This document shows, one piece after another, positions 19,762 to 27,391 of a stretch of 64,000 bases of DNA (positions are counted from its first letter, which is position 1; each line of letters starts with the position of its first letter). Below the pieces are notes generated by a model. That model had not been told where the DNA came from. It saw nothing but the letters and a program-made list of their open reading frames with translations, and searched no databases. The stretch is from CAVTRI01 sp963737075 (GTDB taxonomy: Bacteria > Actinomycetota > Acidimicrobiia > Acidimicrobiales > Palsa-688). Both the position numbers and the translations under genes were made by a program. Location of the stretch: the NCBI GenBank assembly GCA_963737075.1, contig CAVTRI010000001.1, forward strand, positions 1 through 64,000, given 5' to 3'.

Positions 19762-20366
19762 AGCGGTGGCCCACCCGACACCGGACGGAGCTCTTGATCA
19801 ACCTCGTAGCCGGAGCGGCGGTAATACGCGAGGTTTTCGGGCTTTTGGGTCTCGAGGTAACAGTCGATTCCATCGCGGTCCGCGGTGCCGAGCCCCTCCC
19901 GCTGCAGCCGGGTGCCGATACCGCCACGTTGCACGGAAGGGTCCACCACCAGCAGCAGGAGATACCAGAGCAGGTCCTTGGGGTGGGCCTTCTCGATGGC
20001 GGCCACGTACCGCAGGCCTTGGCGCAGACCCACCGGTCTCAGTGCCATGGCCCGCAGCGTCGCCCCCATCTGGCGCACCTGGCTCGCGACGGGCCGCGGA
20101 TAGGTGCCCGGCGGCAACCAGGCGCACACTCCGACTAAACGGCCGTCGTTCTGACGGGCACCGGTGACCTGGCCATCCTGATCCGCTGCAAACAGCACCG
20201 CTCGGACGAACAGCGCCAGGGCGCGGGCGCGCCGGACAGGATGGGGCTCGAGAAACTCGAAGAACGGGTCGTGATAGAAGGCTCGGGCTCCGACCACGGC
20301 AGCTTCTTCCAGATCGTGTCCTCGGGTCGACAGCGGCCGGATCTCGACTTCGGTGACGTCGCGCAT
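19719..20366 (-). CDS. GNAT family N-acetyltransferase
   Basis: This 215-residue acetyltransferase has the acetyl-CoA motif VDPSVQRGGIGTRLQREGL (Q/R-x-x-G-x-G), preceded by the core strand LLWYLLLLV and followed by CYLETQKPENLAYYRRSGY, the usual C-terminal motif. The ATG at 20366 gives MRDVTEVEIRPLSTRGHD. The last 15 codons overlap the open frame of the SGNH fragment, so its original stop may have been altered by the same deletion. The substrate is unknown. Confidence 0.85.
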   Translation of the reverse strand: MRDVTEVEIRPLSTRGHDLEEAAVVGARAFYHDPFFEFLEPHPVRRARALALFVRAVLFAADQDGQVTGARQNDGRLVGVCAWLPPGTYPRPVASQVRQMGATLRAMALRPVGLRQGLRYVAAIEKAHPKDLLWYLLLLVVDPSVQRGGIGTRLQREGLGTADRDGIDCYLETQKPENLAYYRRSGYEVDQELRPVSGGPPLWTMRRPCRAPDGG

Positions 20367-20451
20367 ACCGACATCCTGCTCGCTCTGCGGCTATCTGTGG
20401 CCGCCGCCAACCTGGGAGCCCAAGGGCTGCGGGTGACCCGACGGCGGAGCG

Positions 20452-21054
20452 CTACTGCCGCGTGGTGAACAGGATCTCGCGGACGCTGGCGTCTCCGACA
20501 GTGACCCCGAGCGAAGCGGCCCGCTCGAAGGAGGGCGGCTCCACCTTCTCCCGAGCGGCTGCGAGGGCGGAGGGGCTGTCGTAAACCGCGCCGATCACCG
20601 ATTCGCCGGTCTGAAGGTTCGCCATAACCCGGACAGCTCGGAAACCCGGCATGGCCTTGAGCATCGGGATGGCCTCGTCGCGCACGAAAGCGATGCCCTC
20701 CTCGACTCGGGCCGGGTCCCCTCCGGCGCGCCGCACGATGAGCGCGTTGCCGGCCTCCGGGGGCTTGCTGATCTCATCGATGAGGAGTTCGAACGCGGCG
20801 ACCGTTGCGTTTCCCCCAAGCCTCTCCAGAGTCTCCTGGCGTATCTTCGAGACGGGGCCCTCGCTGTCTTGAAGATCCGCTTCGGTCTCCCAGAGGCTGA
20901 GGATGCCAACCATGTTGGCCGCCCGGTCGTAGCTCACGGTCAATCCCCGATGGCCGCGCATCTGGGACACTTCGGGTGCAACGTTCTCCTTCACGTGAGT
21001 GACCCACTCGTCGACGTTGGACGCCCCGTTGACGGTCGTGATACGGGCATGCAT
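20452..21054 (-). CDS. Hypothetical protein with two ferredoxin-like (ABM-type) halves
   Basis: This 200-residue soluble protein appears to contain two copies of a dimeric alpha/beta-barrel fold: residues about 1-95 (VSQMRGHRGLTVSYDRAANM, LSLWETEADLQ) and about 100-195 (LKAMPGFRAVRVMANLQTGE, AVYDSPSALAAAR). The motif of a charged helix, a strand ending in W or Y, then a helix resembles antibiotic-biosynthesis-monooxygenase-like proteins. No catalytic residue set is evident. The RBS AAGGAGG lies 6 bp before the ATG, inside one arm of a hairpin (21063-21086). Confidence 0.65.
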   Translation of the reverse strand: MHARITTVNGASNVDEWVTHVKENVAPEVSQMRGHRGLTVSYDRAANMVGILSLWETEADLQDSEGPVSKIRQETLERLGGNATVAAFELLIDEISKPPEAGNALIVRRAGGDPARVEEGIAFVRDEAIPMLKAMPGFRAVRVMANLQTGESVIGAVYDSPSALAAAREKVEPPSFERAASLGVTVGDASVREILFTTRQ

Positions 21055-21062
21055 GGTGCCCT

Positions 21063-21086
21063 CCTTCCCCTCGACAGGGGGGAAGG
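21063..21086 (-). other. Hairpin covering the ribosome-binding site of the 20452-21054 gene
   Basis: CCTTCCCC (21063-21070) pairs with GGGGAAGG (21079-21086) around an 8-nt loop. Read on the minus strand the 3' arm, GGGGAAGG, overlaps AAGGAGG, the only plausible Shine-Dalgarno sequence of the gene. Such a structure could limit translation. No ligand-binding domain is recognisable. Confidence 0.4.
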
Positions 21087-21225
21087 TAGCCGCCGGAGGA
21101 CCACGATCGGCCTAAGCAGATACCTTCGGTCAACCCTCGTGGCCGCTGGGCGTACCAGCAGCGAGACCGCCGGCGACGTCCGCACCCTCGCTGGGACAGG
21201 CGCGGCGTCAGCACCCACAACGGCC

Positions 21226-21987
21226 TCATGTTTCAGCGAGGAGCTGTTCGTAGAGGTGACGGGTCGCTAGGCTGGGTGAGACACCGAGCTGGTCACGCAG
21301 GCAGTCGCTGAGCTGGCTATAGACGCGCAGGGCTTCGGCAAGGTTGTTCTGGGCGGCGAGAGCTTCCATGAGGTAGCGGTATCCGCTCTCTCTGAGTGGA
21401 GCGAGGCCGATGAGCTGCCGGGCGGCTCGGACTGCGGCTGCGAGTTCGGTTTCGCCGATCCGTAGTCCTGCTGCCGCGTAGCACTCGAGGGCCTGGAGGC
21501 GCAGCACCGTCAGCTGGTTGCGGATGTCGTCGATCCAGGGGGCATCCTCGCCAGGGAGGAAGCCTCGTTCGGCGACGAAGAGCGCCGTCAGGGCGGGACC
21601 CCATGCTCGTGACCACTCCTGTTGCGCGACGGCGGACTCGGCGCGGTGGATGGCGTCGATTCCCGCTTCGAGATCGACCCAGGCGTTGGGTAGGTAAAGC
21701 CGCAGCAGGGAGCGACCCTCGACGGCATCGGGCCCGAAGACCCGGCGCAGCTTCGACAGCAGCGGGTTGAGTCGGGTGTCAATGGCAGCGGGGTCAGGTT
21801 CTCGCCAGAGGGCCTCTGCCAGCTCCTCGCGTGGTACCTGGCGGTGGCGGTTGACAACCAGGTAGGCGAGAAGAAGTCGGCCCTGGCGTCCGGGAAGGCG
21901 GGACTCAAGGCGCTGGCCCTCGACCTCGACAGTAAGCGGCCCGCATATCTGGATGCGTACCAGCGGGTGCGTCGACGCCGAGGTCAC
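21226..21987 (-). CDS. SARP-type regulator (winged helix plus BTAD domain)
   Basis: This 253-residue protein has an OmpR-like DNA-binding domain (VRIQICGPLTVEVEGQRL, LLLAYLVVNRHRQVPREELAEALW, LNPLLSKLRRVFG) followed by a bacterial transcriptional activator domain ending in RVYSQLSDCLRDQLGVSPSL. That is the minimal SARP layout, as in activators of antibiotic clusters. I take GTG at 21987; the longer frame upstream overlaps the oppositely oriented DUF1059 gene and has no family similarity. A copy of a 23-bp repeat covers its start. Targets are unknown; the adjacent divergent genes are the obvious candidates. Confidence 0.85.
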   Translation of the reverse strand: MTSASTHPLVRIQICGPLTVEVEGQRLESRLPGRQGRLLLAYLVVNRHRQVPREELAEALWREPDPAAIDTRLNPLLSKLRRVFGPDAVEGRSLLRLYLPNAWVDLEAGIDAIHRAESAVAQQEWSRAWGPALTALFVAERGFLPGEDAPWIDDIRNQLTVLRLQALECYAAAGLRIGETELAAAVRAARQLIGLAPLRESGYRYLMEALAAQNNLAEALRVYSQLSDCLRDQLGVSPSLATRHLYEQLLAET

Positions 21988-22003
21988 GCCAACATTGTGG
22001 CAA
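21981..22003 (+). promoter_or_regulatory. 23-bp element, copy 1, upstream of the DUF1059 gene
   Basis: The element ends CGCCAACATTGTGGCAA and matches copy 2 (22252-22274) at 20 of 23 positions in the same orientation. Its right end is 33 bp before the ATG of the DUF1059 gene, and it also covers the GTG of the divergent SARP gene. It contains CCAAC-A-TTG, close to a palindrome. Operator function is inferred. Confidence 0.5.
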
Positions 22004-22036
22004 TAGGCTGGCTGGGGAGAGTGCGTGGGAGGTTCG

Positions 22037-22195
22037 ATGCCGAAACTGATCCGATGTGAGTGCGGGTTCGTGGCCAGAGGCGAGACCGACGACCAGGTGG
22101 TGGGGGTGATCCGGGGGCACATCACCGCGGACCATCCAGCGCTCCTCGACACCGTAACCAGGGATGACCTGATCAGCTGGATTCAGACCGAGTAG
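22037..22195 (+). CDS. DUF1059-like small protein
   Basis: This 52-residue protein begins MPKLIRCECGFVARGETDDQ and continues VVGVIRGHITADHPALL. The CxCG start, the VxGHIxxxHP centre and the length match DUF1059 proteins, which often sit beside stress or metabolic genes in actinobacteria. The His and Cys residues could bind a metal, but function is unknown. It lies antisense to the 5' extension of the SARP frame, which supports the shorter SARP start. It follows copy 1 of the 23-bp element. Confidence 0.75.
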   Translation: MPKLIRCECGFVARGETDDQVVGVIRGHITADHPALLDTVTRDDLISWIQTE

Positions 22196-22251
22196 TCGCT
22201 CACAGTGGCCCCTGCGGGTGGCAGCACTGCATGCAGGGGGATGTGATGCCA

Positions 22252-22274
22252 AGGTTTCGCCAACGTTGTGGCAA
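22252..22274 (+). promoter_or_regulatory. 23-bp element, copy 2, upstream of the sulfurtransferase gene
   Basis: The element ends CGCCAACGTTGTGGCAA, holds the perfect octamer palindrome CAACGTTG and lies 49 bp before the sulfurtransferase ATG. It differs from copy 1 at three positions only. A hairpin-capable CCCCTGC...GCAGGGG pair (22208-22240) precedes it and could end the DUF1059 transcript. Confidence 0.5.
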
Positions 22275-22323
22275 GTGCACGGTCGTACAACAGCCAAATG
22301 CATTCCAGACAAGGGAGGACCCG

Positions 22324-23181
22324 ATGAGCACGGTGTCACAAAACCACAGAGATGGGCGGATGGCCGAAGATGGTGCTGTTCTCGTCGGCCCGGGTTGGCT
22401 TGCGGATCATCTCTACGACCCAAGCGTTCGGGTGGTCGAGGTGGACGTCAGCCCGACGGCGTACAGCGACTGGCACATCGACGGTGCCGTCTTGTGGAAC
22501 ATCTATCGCGACTTGAAAGACGCCGAGTACCGACTCGTCGATACCGCTTCGTTGGAAGCGCTCATGGTCTCGTCAGGGATTCAGCCGGACTCGACGGTAG
22601 TTTTCTACGGGTACGCGCCCACGTTTGGCTTCTGGCTCTTGAAACTCTACGGGCATCGCGATGTGCGTGTTCTTGACTGTCATCGGGACACCTGGCGGGC
22701 GGAAGGCTACCCCTGGAGCACGATCACCCGCCAGCCGCCAATAGGGGATTACCACCTCGGTGAACAGGACGGCCGGATCCGGGCGGACCGCAATATGGTC
22801 GCGGGTGCGATCGGCCGCTTCGGCACGACCATCGTCGACGTGCGCTCCGAAGCCGAGTACCGGGGCGAGCGGTTTTGGCCTTCGGGCGGCCAGGAGCCGG
22901 GGGGTCGCGCCGGTCATGTGCCCACAGCGGTCCATCTGCCCGTCGATGGTCTCCTTGACGAGAGCGGCGCGTTTCGCCCGCCAAGCGAACTCCGGGAGGT
23001 GTTCGCCTCGCTTGACAACAGCGGGGATGACGAGCTGATCACTTACTGCACCATCGGCGGGCGCGCGGCGACTGCGTGGTTTGTTCTCACGTATCTGCTC
23101 GGCCGCGAAGGAGTTCGCATCTATGACGGGTCATGGGCGGAGTGGGGCCGGATGGCCGACACCCCCGTCCAGGCGCCCTGA
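22324..23181 (+). CDS. Sulfurtransferase with two rhodanese domains (thiosulfate / 3-mercaptopyruvate type)
   Basis: This cytoplasmic enzyme has two rhodanese domains, the first inactive (about residues 18-135; DWHIDGAVLWNIYRD, VVFYGYAP) and the second catalytic (about 150-280), with the active-site loop YCTIGGRAATAW whose Cys carries the persulfide. DVRSEAEYRGERFWPSGGQEPGGRAGHVPTA is the standard second-domain signature. ATG 22324 follows GGGAGGA. It would move sulfane sulfur to cyanide or another thiophile. A cyanase gene occurs 17 kb away, but a functional link is not shown. It is the second gene after a copy of the 23-bp element. Confidence 0.9.
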   Translation: MSTVSQNHRDGRMAEDGAVLVGPGWLADHLYDPSVRVVEVDVSPTAYSDWHIDGAVLWNIYRDLKDAEYRLVDTASLEALMVSSGIQPDSTVVFYGYAPTFGFWLLKLYGHRDVRVLDCHRDTWRAEGYPWSTITRQPPIGDYHLGEQDGRIRADRNMVAGAIGRFGTTIVDVRSEAEYRGERFWPSGGQEPGGRAGHVPTAVHLPVDGLLDESGAFRPPSELREVFASLDNSGDDELITYCTIGGRAATAWFVLTYLLGREGVRIYDGSWAEWGRMADTPVQAP

Positions 23182-23230
23182 CGCATTTCCCGGAGCTGGC
23201 GCAAGCAGACACGTGAGAAGGGAAGCAGCG

Positions 23231-23530
23231 ATGTCATTCATCCAGATCATCGAAGTAACCACCACCCGCCCAGATGCGATCGAAGCGCTCACCAACCAGT
23301 GGGCAACCAACACTCAAGGGCGTCGCAAGGTGGTCCGAGCAACGCTGAGCGCCGACCGGGATCGGCCCAATACCTACGTCCAGATCGTCGAGTTCGCCAC
23401 CTACGGGGAAGCGATGGACAACTCCAGTCTGCCCGAGACGTCCGAGTTCGCCAAAGAACTGGCAAAGCTTTGCGACGCCGCCCCGATCTTCCGCGACCTG
23501 GACGTGCGCTGCGACTACGACCTCAGCTGA
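23231..23530 (+). CDS. Small dimeric alpha/beta-barrel-like protein
   Basis: This 99-residue protein starts at ATG 23231, nine bases after an AGAAGGGAAG site. Its sequence (FIQIIEVTTTRPDAIEALTN, TYVQIVEFATYGEAM) follows the strand-helix pattern of antibiotic-biosynthesis-monooxygenase-like proteins. It lies 49 bp after the sulfurtransferase gene and is probably cotranscribed. No cofactor or catalytic residues can be identified; such proteins are often heme-, quinol- or nothing-binding. Confidence 0.65.
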   Translation: MSFIQIIEVTTTRPDAIEALTNQWATNTQGRRKVVRATLSADRDRPNTYVQIVEFATYGEAMDNSSLPETSEFAKELAKLCDAAPIFRDLDVRCDYDLS

Positions 23531-23563
23531 TCCTTCTCGTTGAAGCTCTCCGCGTGAGCGTGC

Positions 23564-24391
23564 TCAGACGGACGGCCGGTTCGCCACCACGAGCAGATGG
23601 GCGCTCAACCCAAGCAGACTCGGTTCGTTCTCGACTGCTCGGGCCGAGTACAGGATCATCTCGCGTGCCGACCGGTCTGACCAGCGGTCAGTGAGGTTCG
23701 GAAGCCATCCTGCGAGCCCCTCGACGCCCACGACTTCGCGGACGTGAAAGCCAGCCTCTTGGGCTTCTTGAGCGAGCTCGGATGAATGGTGGAAGAAGGC
23801 CGTCGTAAACCACTCGGGTCGATTCGTCGGGTTGCGATGCTGACCGTCCTCGAGGTCTCGAGCGACGATCCGCTGGAACTCGGGATCGAAGAGAAAGCCG
23901 CGCGAAAGACCGTCCATCAAAGACGCGAAACGGGATATCGCCGCCCCGAACAGAAGGCCTCCCGGCTTGAGGACTCTCGCCGCCTCTTTGAGGGCCTGTG
24001 TCCGGTCTGCTCGGGCCGCCAGATGATAGAGCGGACCAAAGAGCAGAACCGCGTCGTATGACTCGTCGGGCTGATCGAGGGCCCGGGCATCACCAACGGA
24101 GGCGGTGAATGTCGGAGGTGATCCAGCCCGCCGGCGGGCTTCTTGCACTTGGTCAGCGACGGGATCGATGAGATGAACCGCATGGCCTTGCGCTGCGAGC
24201 CAGGCCGAGTACGTTCCGACCGCCCCGCCAATGTCGAGGATACGTACGGGTCGGCTGGGCAGATGCCGTGAAAGGATCTCCTGAGTGCGAGCCAACTCGA
24301 TCCGCCCTTGTGTACCGGAGAGCCGGGTGCGTTCGGGCCGGTGCTCCTGGTAATGGGCGATCACCTCATCTGGTGGGCGAGGATCGCGCAC
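23564..24391 (-). CDS. Class I SAM-dependent methyltransferase
   Basis: This 275-residue enzyme has the SAM-binding motif I ILDIGGAVGTYSAWLA, the acidic end of strand 2 HLIDPVADQV, motif II-like VGDARALDQPDESYDAVLLFGPLYHL and motif III LKPGGLLFGAA. The C-terminal part, including RPEWFTTAFFHHSSELAQEA, is typical of actinobacterial small-molecule methyltransferases. I start it at GTG 24391 (VRDPRPPDEVIAHYQEH). Upstream in-frame sequence instead overlaps the remnant of another methyltransferase. Substrate unknown. Confidence 0.85.
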   Translation of the reverse strand: MRDPRPPDEVIAHYQEHRPERTRLSGTQGRIELARTQEILSRHLPSRPVRILDIGGAVGTYSAWLAAQGHAVHLIDPVADQVQEARRRAGSPPTFTASVGDARALDQPDESYDAVLLFGPLYHLAARADRTQALKEAARVLKPGGLLFGAAISRFASLMDGLSRGFLFDPEFQRIVARDLEDGQHRNPTNRPEWFTTAFFHHSSELAQEAQEAGFHVREVVGVEGLAGWLPNLTDRWSDRSAREMILYSARAVENEPSLLGLSAHLLVVANRPSV

Positions 24392-24447
24392 CCGGCGAAG
24401 CGTACCTGCTGGGAGTAGCCGGCATGCTGGGCAGCGATCAGCGCGGG

Positions 24448-24639
24448 TCAGCCCAGAGCATCGCGGCGGCGGCACGCGAGCACCAGCCAGGTCGGCACGG
24501 CCGTCGGGGGCTCGACCGCTCGCTCGATTCGAAAGCCGGCGTTGATGATGGCGTTCAAGTAGGCGGACAGCATGCGATGGTTGGAGCCGACCCGGAGCCG
24601 GGCACCGTCCGGATTGTGCTCGGCTGCGGTCCAAAAGCC
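24448..24639 (-). pseudogene. C-terminal remnant of a methyltransferase
   Basis: A 63-codon frame bounded upstream by TAG (24640-24642) reads EHNPDGARLRVGSNHRMLSA, then YLNAIINAGFRIERAVEPP, and ends LACRRRDALG. This is the usual C-terminal strand-helix of class I methyltransferases (xHRxLSxYxNxxxxAGFxI), without any SAM-binding motif or start. It lies 56 bp upstream of the intact methyltransferase. A deletion removed its N-terminal 80%. Confidence 0.65.
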
Positions 24640-24698
24640 CTACGTCTCACGAGTGCGTGCCCGGCCACCCGCGACTCACGAATCCCGGCCGGTCTCGT

Positions 24699-26093
24699 CT
24701 AACGCCGGCGGGCCCTGTCGGCGTGGGTGATCGTGATGAGGACGGCGCCGACGGCGACGAGCACGATCGAGATGACGAGAGCGGCGTGGAAGCCGGCCGT
24801 GAACTGCCCTTTGGCGACGAGCGACCCGAAGACGGCCACACCGAGGAGGCTGCCGACCTGGCGGGTGGTGTTGAGCGTGCCCGAGGCGACGCCCGAGCGT
24901 GACCGTTCGACGCTGCCCATGAGCGTGCTGGTCATGGCCGGTACGACGAGACCGACGCCGCCACCGAGGAGCACCTGCTGGGCGACCATCTCTGGGTAGG
25001 GGGTGCTCGCGGTGACGAACAGCAGTCCGGCACACCCGGCGGTCATACCCGCCAGGCCGGCTAGAATCGTGGGACGACGACCGATCACACTGGCGATGCG
25101 ACCGCTGGCCAGGTTGGTGACCAGTACGCCGGCGGTGAGGGGAACGAAGGCGAGACCGGCGTGGAGGGCCGAGTAGCCCAGCTGGCGTTGATAGAAGAGA
25201 CTGAGGACGAAGATCAGGCCGTAAAAGGCCACGTTGATCAGCATCCCCAGCAGCGCGGGTCCGGCGAAGGCGCCGGAGCGGAAGAGGCTCAGCGGGAGCA
25301 TGGGCTCGGCGGTCCTGGCTTCAGTCACGACGAAGGCTCCGCCTCCCACGATGGCCACGGCGAGCGCGGTGATGACGAGGGGGCTGGTGAAACCGACCGA
25401 GCCGCCTTCGATGAGGCCCCGGGCGAGGGCGGCCATCGCGATCACGGCGGCGACCTGACCGGCGACGTCGATATGGCGGTCCGAGCGGTCGGTGTCGGCG
25501 ACGTAGTGGTGAGTGAGGATCAGCCCCACAGCGCCGAGGGGGACGTTGATGAAGAAGATGGCCCGCCAGCCGAGCCCGACGATCAGGGCACCGCCCACGA
25601 TCGGCCCCGCGGACAAGGCGACGGCCGCCCCGGCCGCCCAGATCCCTACCGCCCGGGTCCGTCCCTCCTCGTCCGGGAAGCTGTGGTTCAGGATGGCCAG
25701 CGAGCACGCGCCCAGCAGCGCCGCCCCCGCGCCTTGCGCGGCCCGAGCGCCGACGAGCCACGACATGTCCGGTGCCAGCCCACAGGCCACCGAGGCGATC
25801 AGGAAGATGACGAAGCCGAAGCTGTACATCCGACGGGCGCCGAAGCGGTCCGCGAAAGCGCCCGCGGTCAGGATCAGGGCGGCGAAGAGCAACGTGTAGG
25901 CGCCCACCACCCACTGCAGCGATGACGTGCCGCCGCCGAGGGCGGCGCCGATCTGCTTCACGCCCACGTTCACGACGAAGACGTCAAGCTGCACCACCGC
26001 GAAGCCGAGCGTGGCAGCTACAAGGATCAGCGACTGGGATCGGGGGTGCGGGCGCGTCCTGTCCAGAGTGCCGTCATGGAGCTCGGAAACCAC
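24699..26093 (-). CDS. MFS multidrug efflux transporter, DHA2 family
   Basis: This 464-residue exporter has QLDVFVVNVGVKQIGAAL in helix 1, SSLQWVVGAYTLLFAALILTAGAFADRFGARR (motif A), GARAAQGAGAALLGACSLAIL and GWRAIFFINVPLGAVGLILTH. The first-helix Asp and the motif A and C features are complete, so it should be functional. It is a single gene; upstream 26094-26345 holds no supported gene. It is the second of five MFS pumps in the window. Substrate unknown. Confidence 0.88.
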   Translation of the reverse strand: MVSELHDGTLDRTRPHPRSQSLILVAATLGFAVVQLDVFVVNVGVKQIGAALGGGTSSLQWVVGAYTLLFAALILTAGAFADRFGARRMYSFGFVIFLIASVACGLAPDMSWLVGARAAQGAGAALLGACSLAILNHSFPDEEGRTRAVGIWAAGAAVALSAGPIVGGALIVGLGWRAIFFINVPLGAVGLILTHHYVADTDRSDRHIDVAGQVAAVIAMAALARGLIEGGSVGFTSPLVITALAVAIVGGGAFVVTEARTAEPMLPLSLFRSGAFAGPALLGMLINVAFYGLIFVLSLFYQRQLGYSALHAGLAFVPLTAGVLVTNLASGRIASVIGRRPTILAGLAGMTAGCAGLLFVTASTPYPEMVAQQVLLGGGVGLVVPAMTSTLMGSVERSRSGVASGTLNTTRQVGSLLGVAVFGSLVAKGQFTAGFHAALVISIVLVAVGAVLITITHADRARRR

Positions 26094-26345
26094 AACGGGC
26101 CAGCAGGCGATGTCACATCATTTCGTCGCCGACGCGTCCGGCGTCCGGGAGTTTCGCACTCCGTTCCGTTAGTCTGGCCGTAAGAGCGGGACCTGATGGC
26201 GAGGCTGGCGGGCATGTCCCGCGTCACCGTTGGGCGGGCTGGGACCGCTCTACGTTCACGGGCGACAGCACATCCCATGTTTCGGTCTGGGAGAAAACGT
26301 AGATCAGCCGCGGGGATCGTCGTGCGCTCGATTCTGCTCAGATGG

Positions 26346-27365
26346 TCAGGACGCAGAGCCGTGCACCAACGCCGGACCGACCAGCGACGCCGCCACCGCT
26401 GGCTTGCGCAGCTTCCAGATGAACGAGTCATAAAAGAAGTGCACGGCACCGATGGTGAGCACGGTCACCAGCACGATACGGGCGGGCGCGAGCCAGTACA
26501 GGGCCACAAAGAGCGCCGACGCAGCAGCCAGGTAGGCAACGAAAAAGCAAAGCGCGCCACGGCGAGCTCGTGCGACCCGGCTCAGCAAACCGTCGTAGCG
26601 CGCTTCGGACCTTATCGACCGTTTGACGACGTAGAAGTACTCGACGGAATGTGATCCGACGAACCCGATGACCCCCGCGACGGGATCGACCATAGCCAGC
26701 GCGAACAGGCCGGCGGTCGAGGCGAGGTACAGCCATTTCCCCGGATTGCGACCGAGACGACGTTGGGCGCGCAGCCAGCGGACAGTGAGATATACGGCGG
26801 CGAGAGCGAGGATGGGCAGCGCGATACGAGCTTGGGCCGACATGCGGGCGAGGATCGTCGCCGCGCTGCCGGTGACAGTCCCGGTGCCGAACTGCTCGAC
26901 GACATGCGGGAGCTGCCCCCGCGCGGCCACGAGCAGCACAGGGATCACCAACCAGGTGAGCAGCATGGCCTTCTCGAGCGGTCCGAGGCCGTCCCCTGCC
27001 TGCCGGCCATACATCCGCGTGATCCCGTATCGCTGCATCAAGGTGTGCTCGGCATTCCACAGACCGCCAACGACAGCGACCAGCACCATGCTGACTTGTG
27101 AGAACACTCCGACGACGACCAGGGCGACCAGCGGCGACCAGAGGAAGAGCCGTCGGTGACTGGCCAGCCGCCAGGGGCTGGCGTACACGAACGGGAGCGT
27201 GAGCGGCTGGTGCGTGAACGACAGGAACATCACGCCGGCGACGGTGGCCCGGAGCAAGGGGGCATCACCCTCGGCCAAGTGGGCCCCGAGCGCGAACGGC
27301 ACCCAGAGTAGAGCGAGCGCGGCGTCGGATGCCGGGTCGCGGATCCAATGACCCGGTCGGTCCAC
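26346..27365 (-). CDS. Polytopic membrane protein with conserved His motifs
   Basis: This 339-residue protein has about eight hydrophobic segments. It carries THQPLTLPFVYA, WNAEHTLMQRYGITRMYGRQ, GSHSVEYFYVVKRS and HFFYDSFIWKLRKP. These spaced His residues in or near membrane helices look like a metal- or heme-type site, as in di-iron membrane oxygenases, but I cannot assign the family. Start at 27365 gives MDRPGHWIRDPASDAALALL. It is followed upstream by the SirB1-like gene on the same strand, 26 bp away. Confidence 0.65.
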   Translation of the reverse strand: MDRPGHWIRDPASDAALALLWVPFALGAHLAEGDAPLLRATVAGVMFLSFTHQPLTLPFVYASPWRLASHRRLFLWSPLVALVVVGVFSQVSMVLVAVVGGLWNAEHTLMQRYGITRMYGRQAGDGLGPLEKAMLLTWLVIPVLLVAARGQLPHVVEQFGTGTVTGSAATILARMSAQARIALPILALAAVYLTVRWLRAQRRLGRNPGKWLYLASTAGLFALAMVDPVAGVIGFVGSHSVEYFYVVKRSIRSEARYDGLLSRVARARRGALCFFVAYLAAASALFVALYWLAPARIVLVTVLTIGAVHFFYDSFIWKLRKPAVAASLVGPALVHGSAS

Positions 27366-27391
27366 GGCGGAGAGTGTACCGACGGTCGGGT

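Noticed and set aside
17911..19797. A 628-codon open frame on the plus strand across the HNH and zinc-ribbon genes
   Set aside because: It is antisense to well-supported genes on the minus strand and has low-complexity Arg/Gly/Pro content without any motif; high GC gives such long shadows.
22203..22240. GTGGCCCCTGC shared with the cynS leader (40777-40788, reverse)
   Set aside because: Only about 12 bp match and nothing else in the two leaders agrees, so chance is sufficient in GC-rich DNA.
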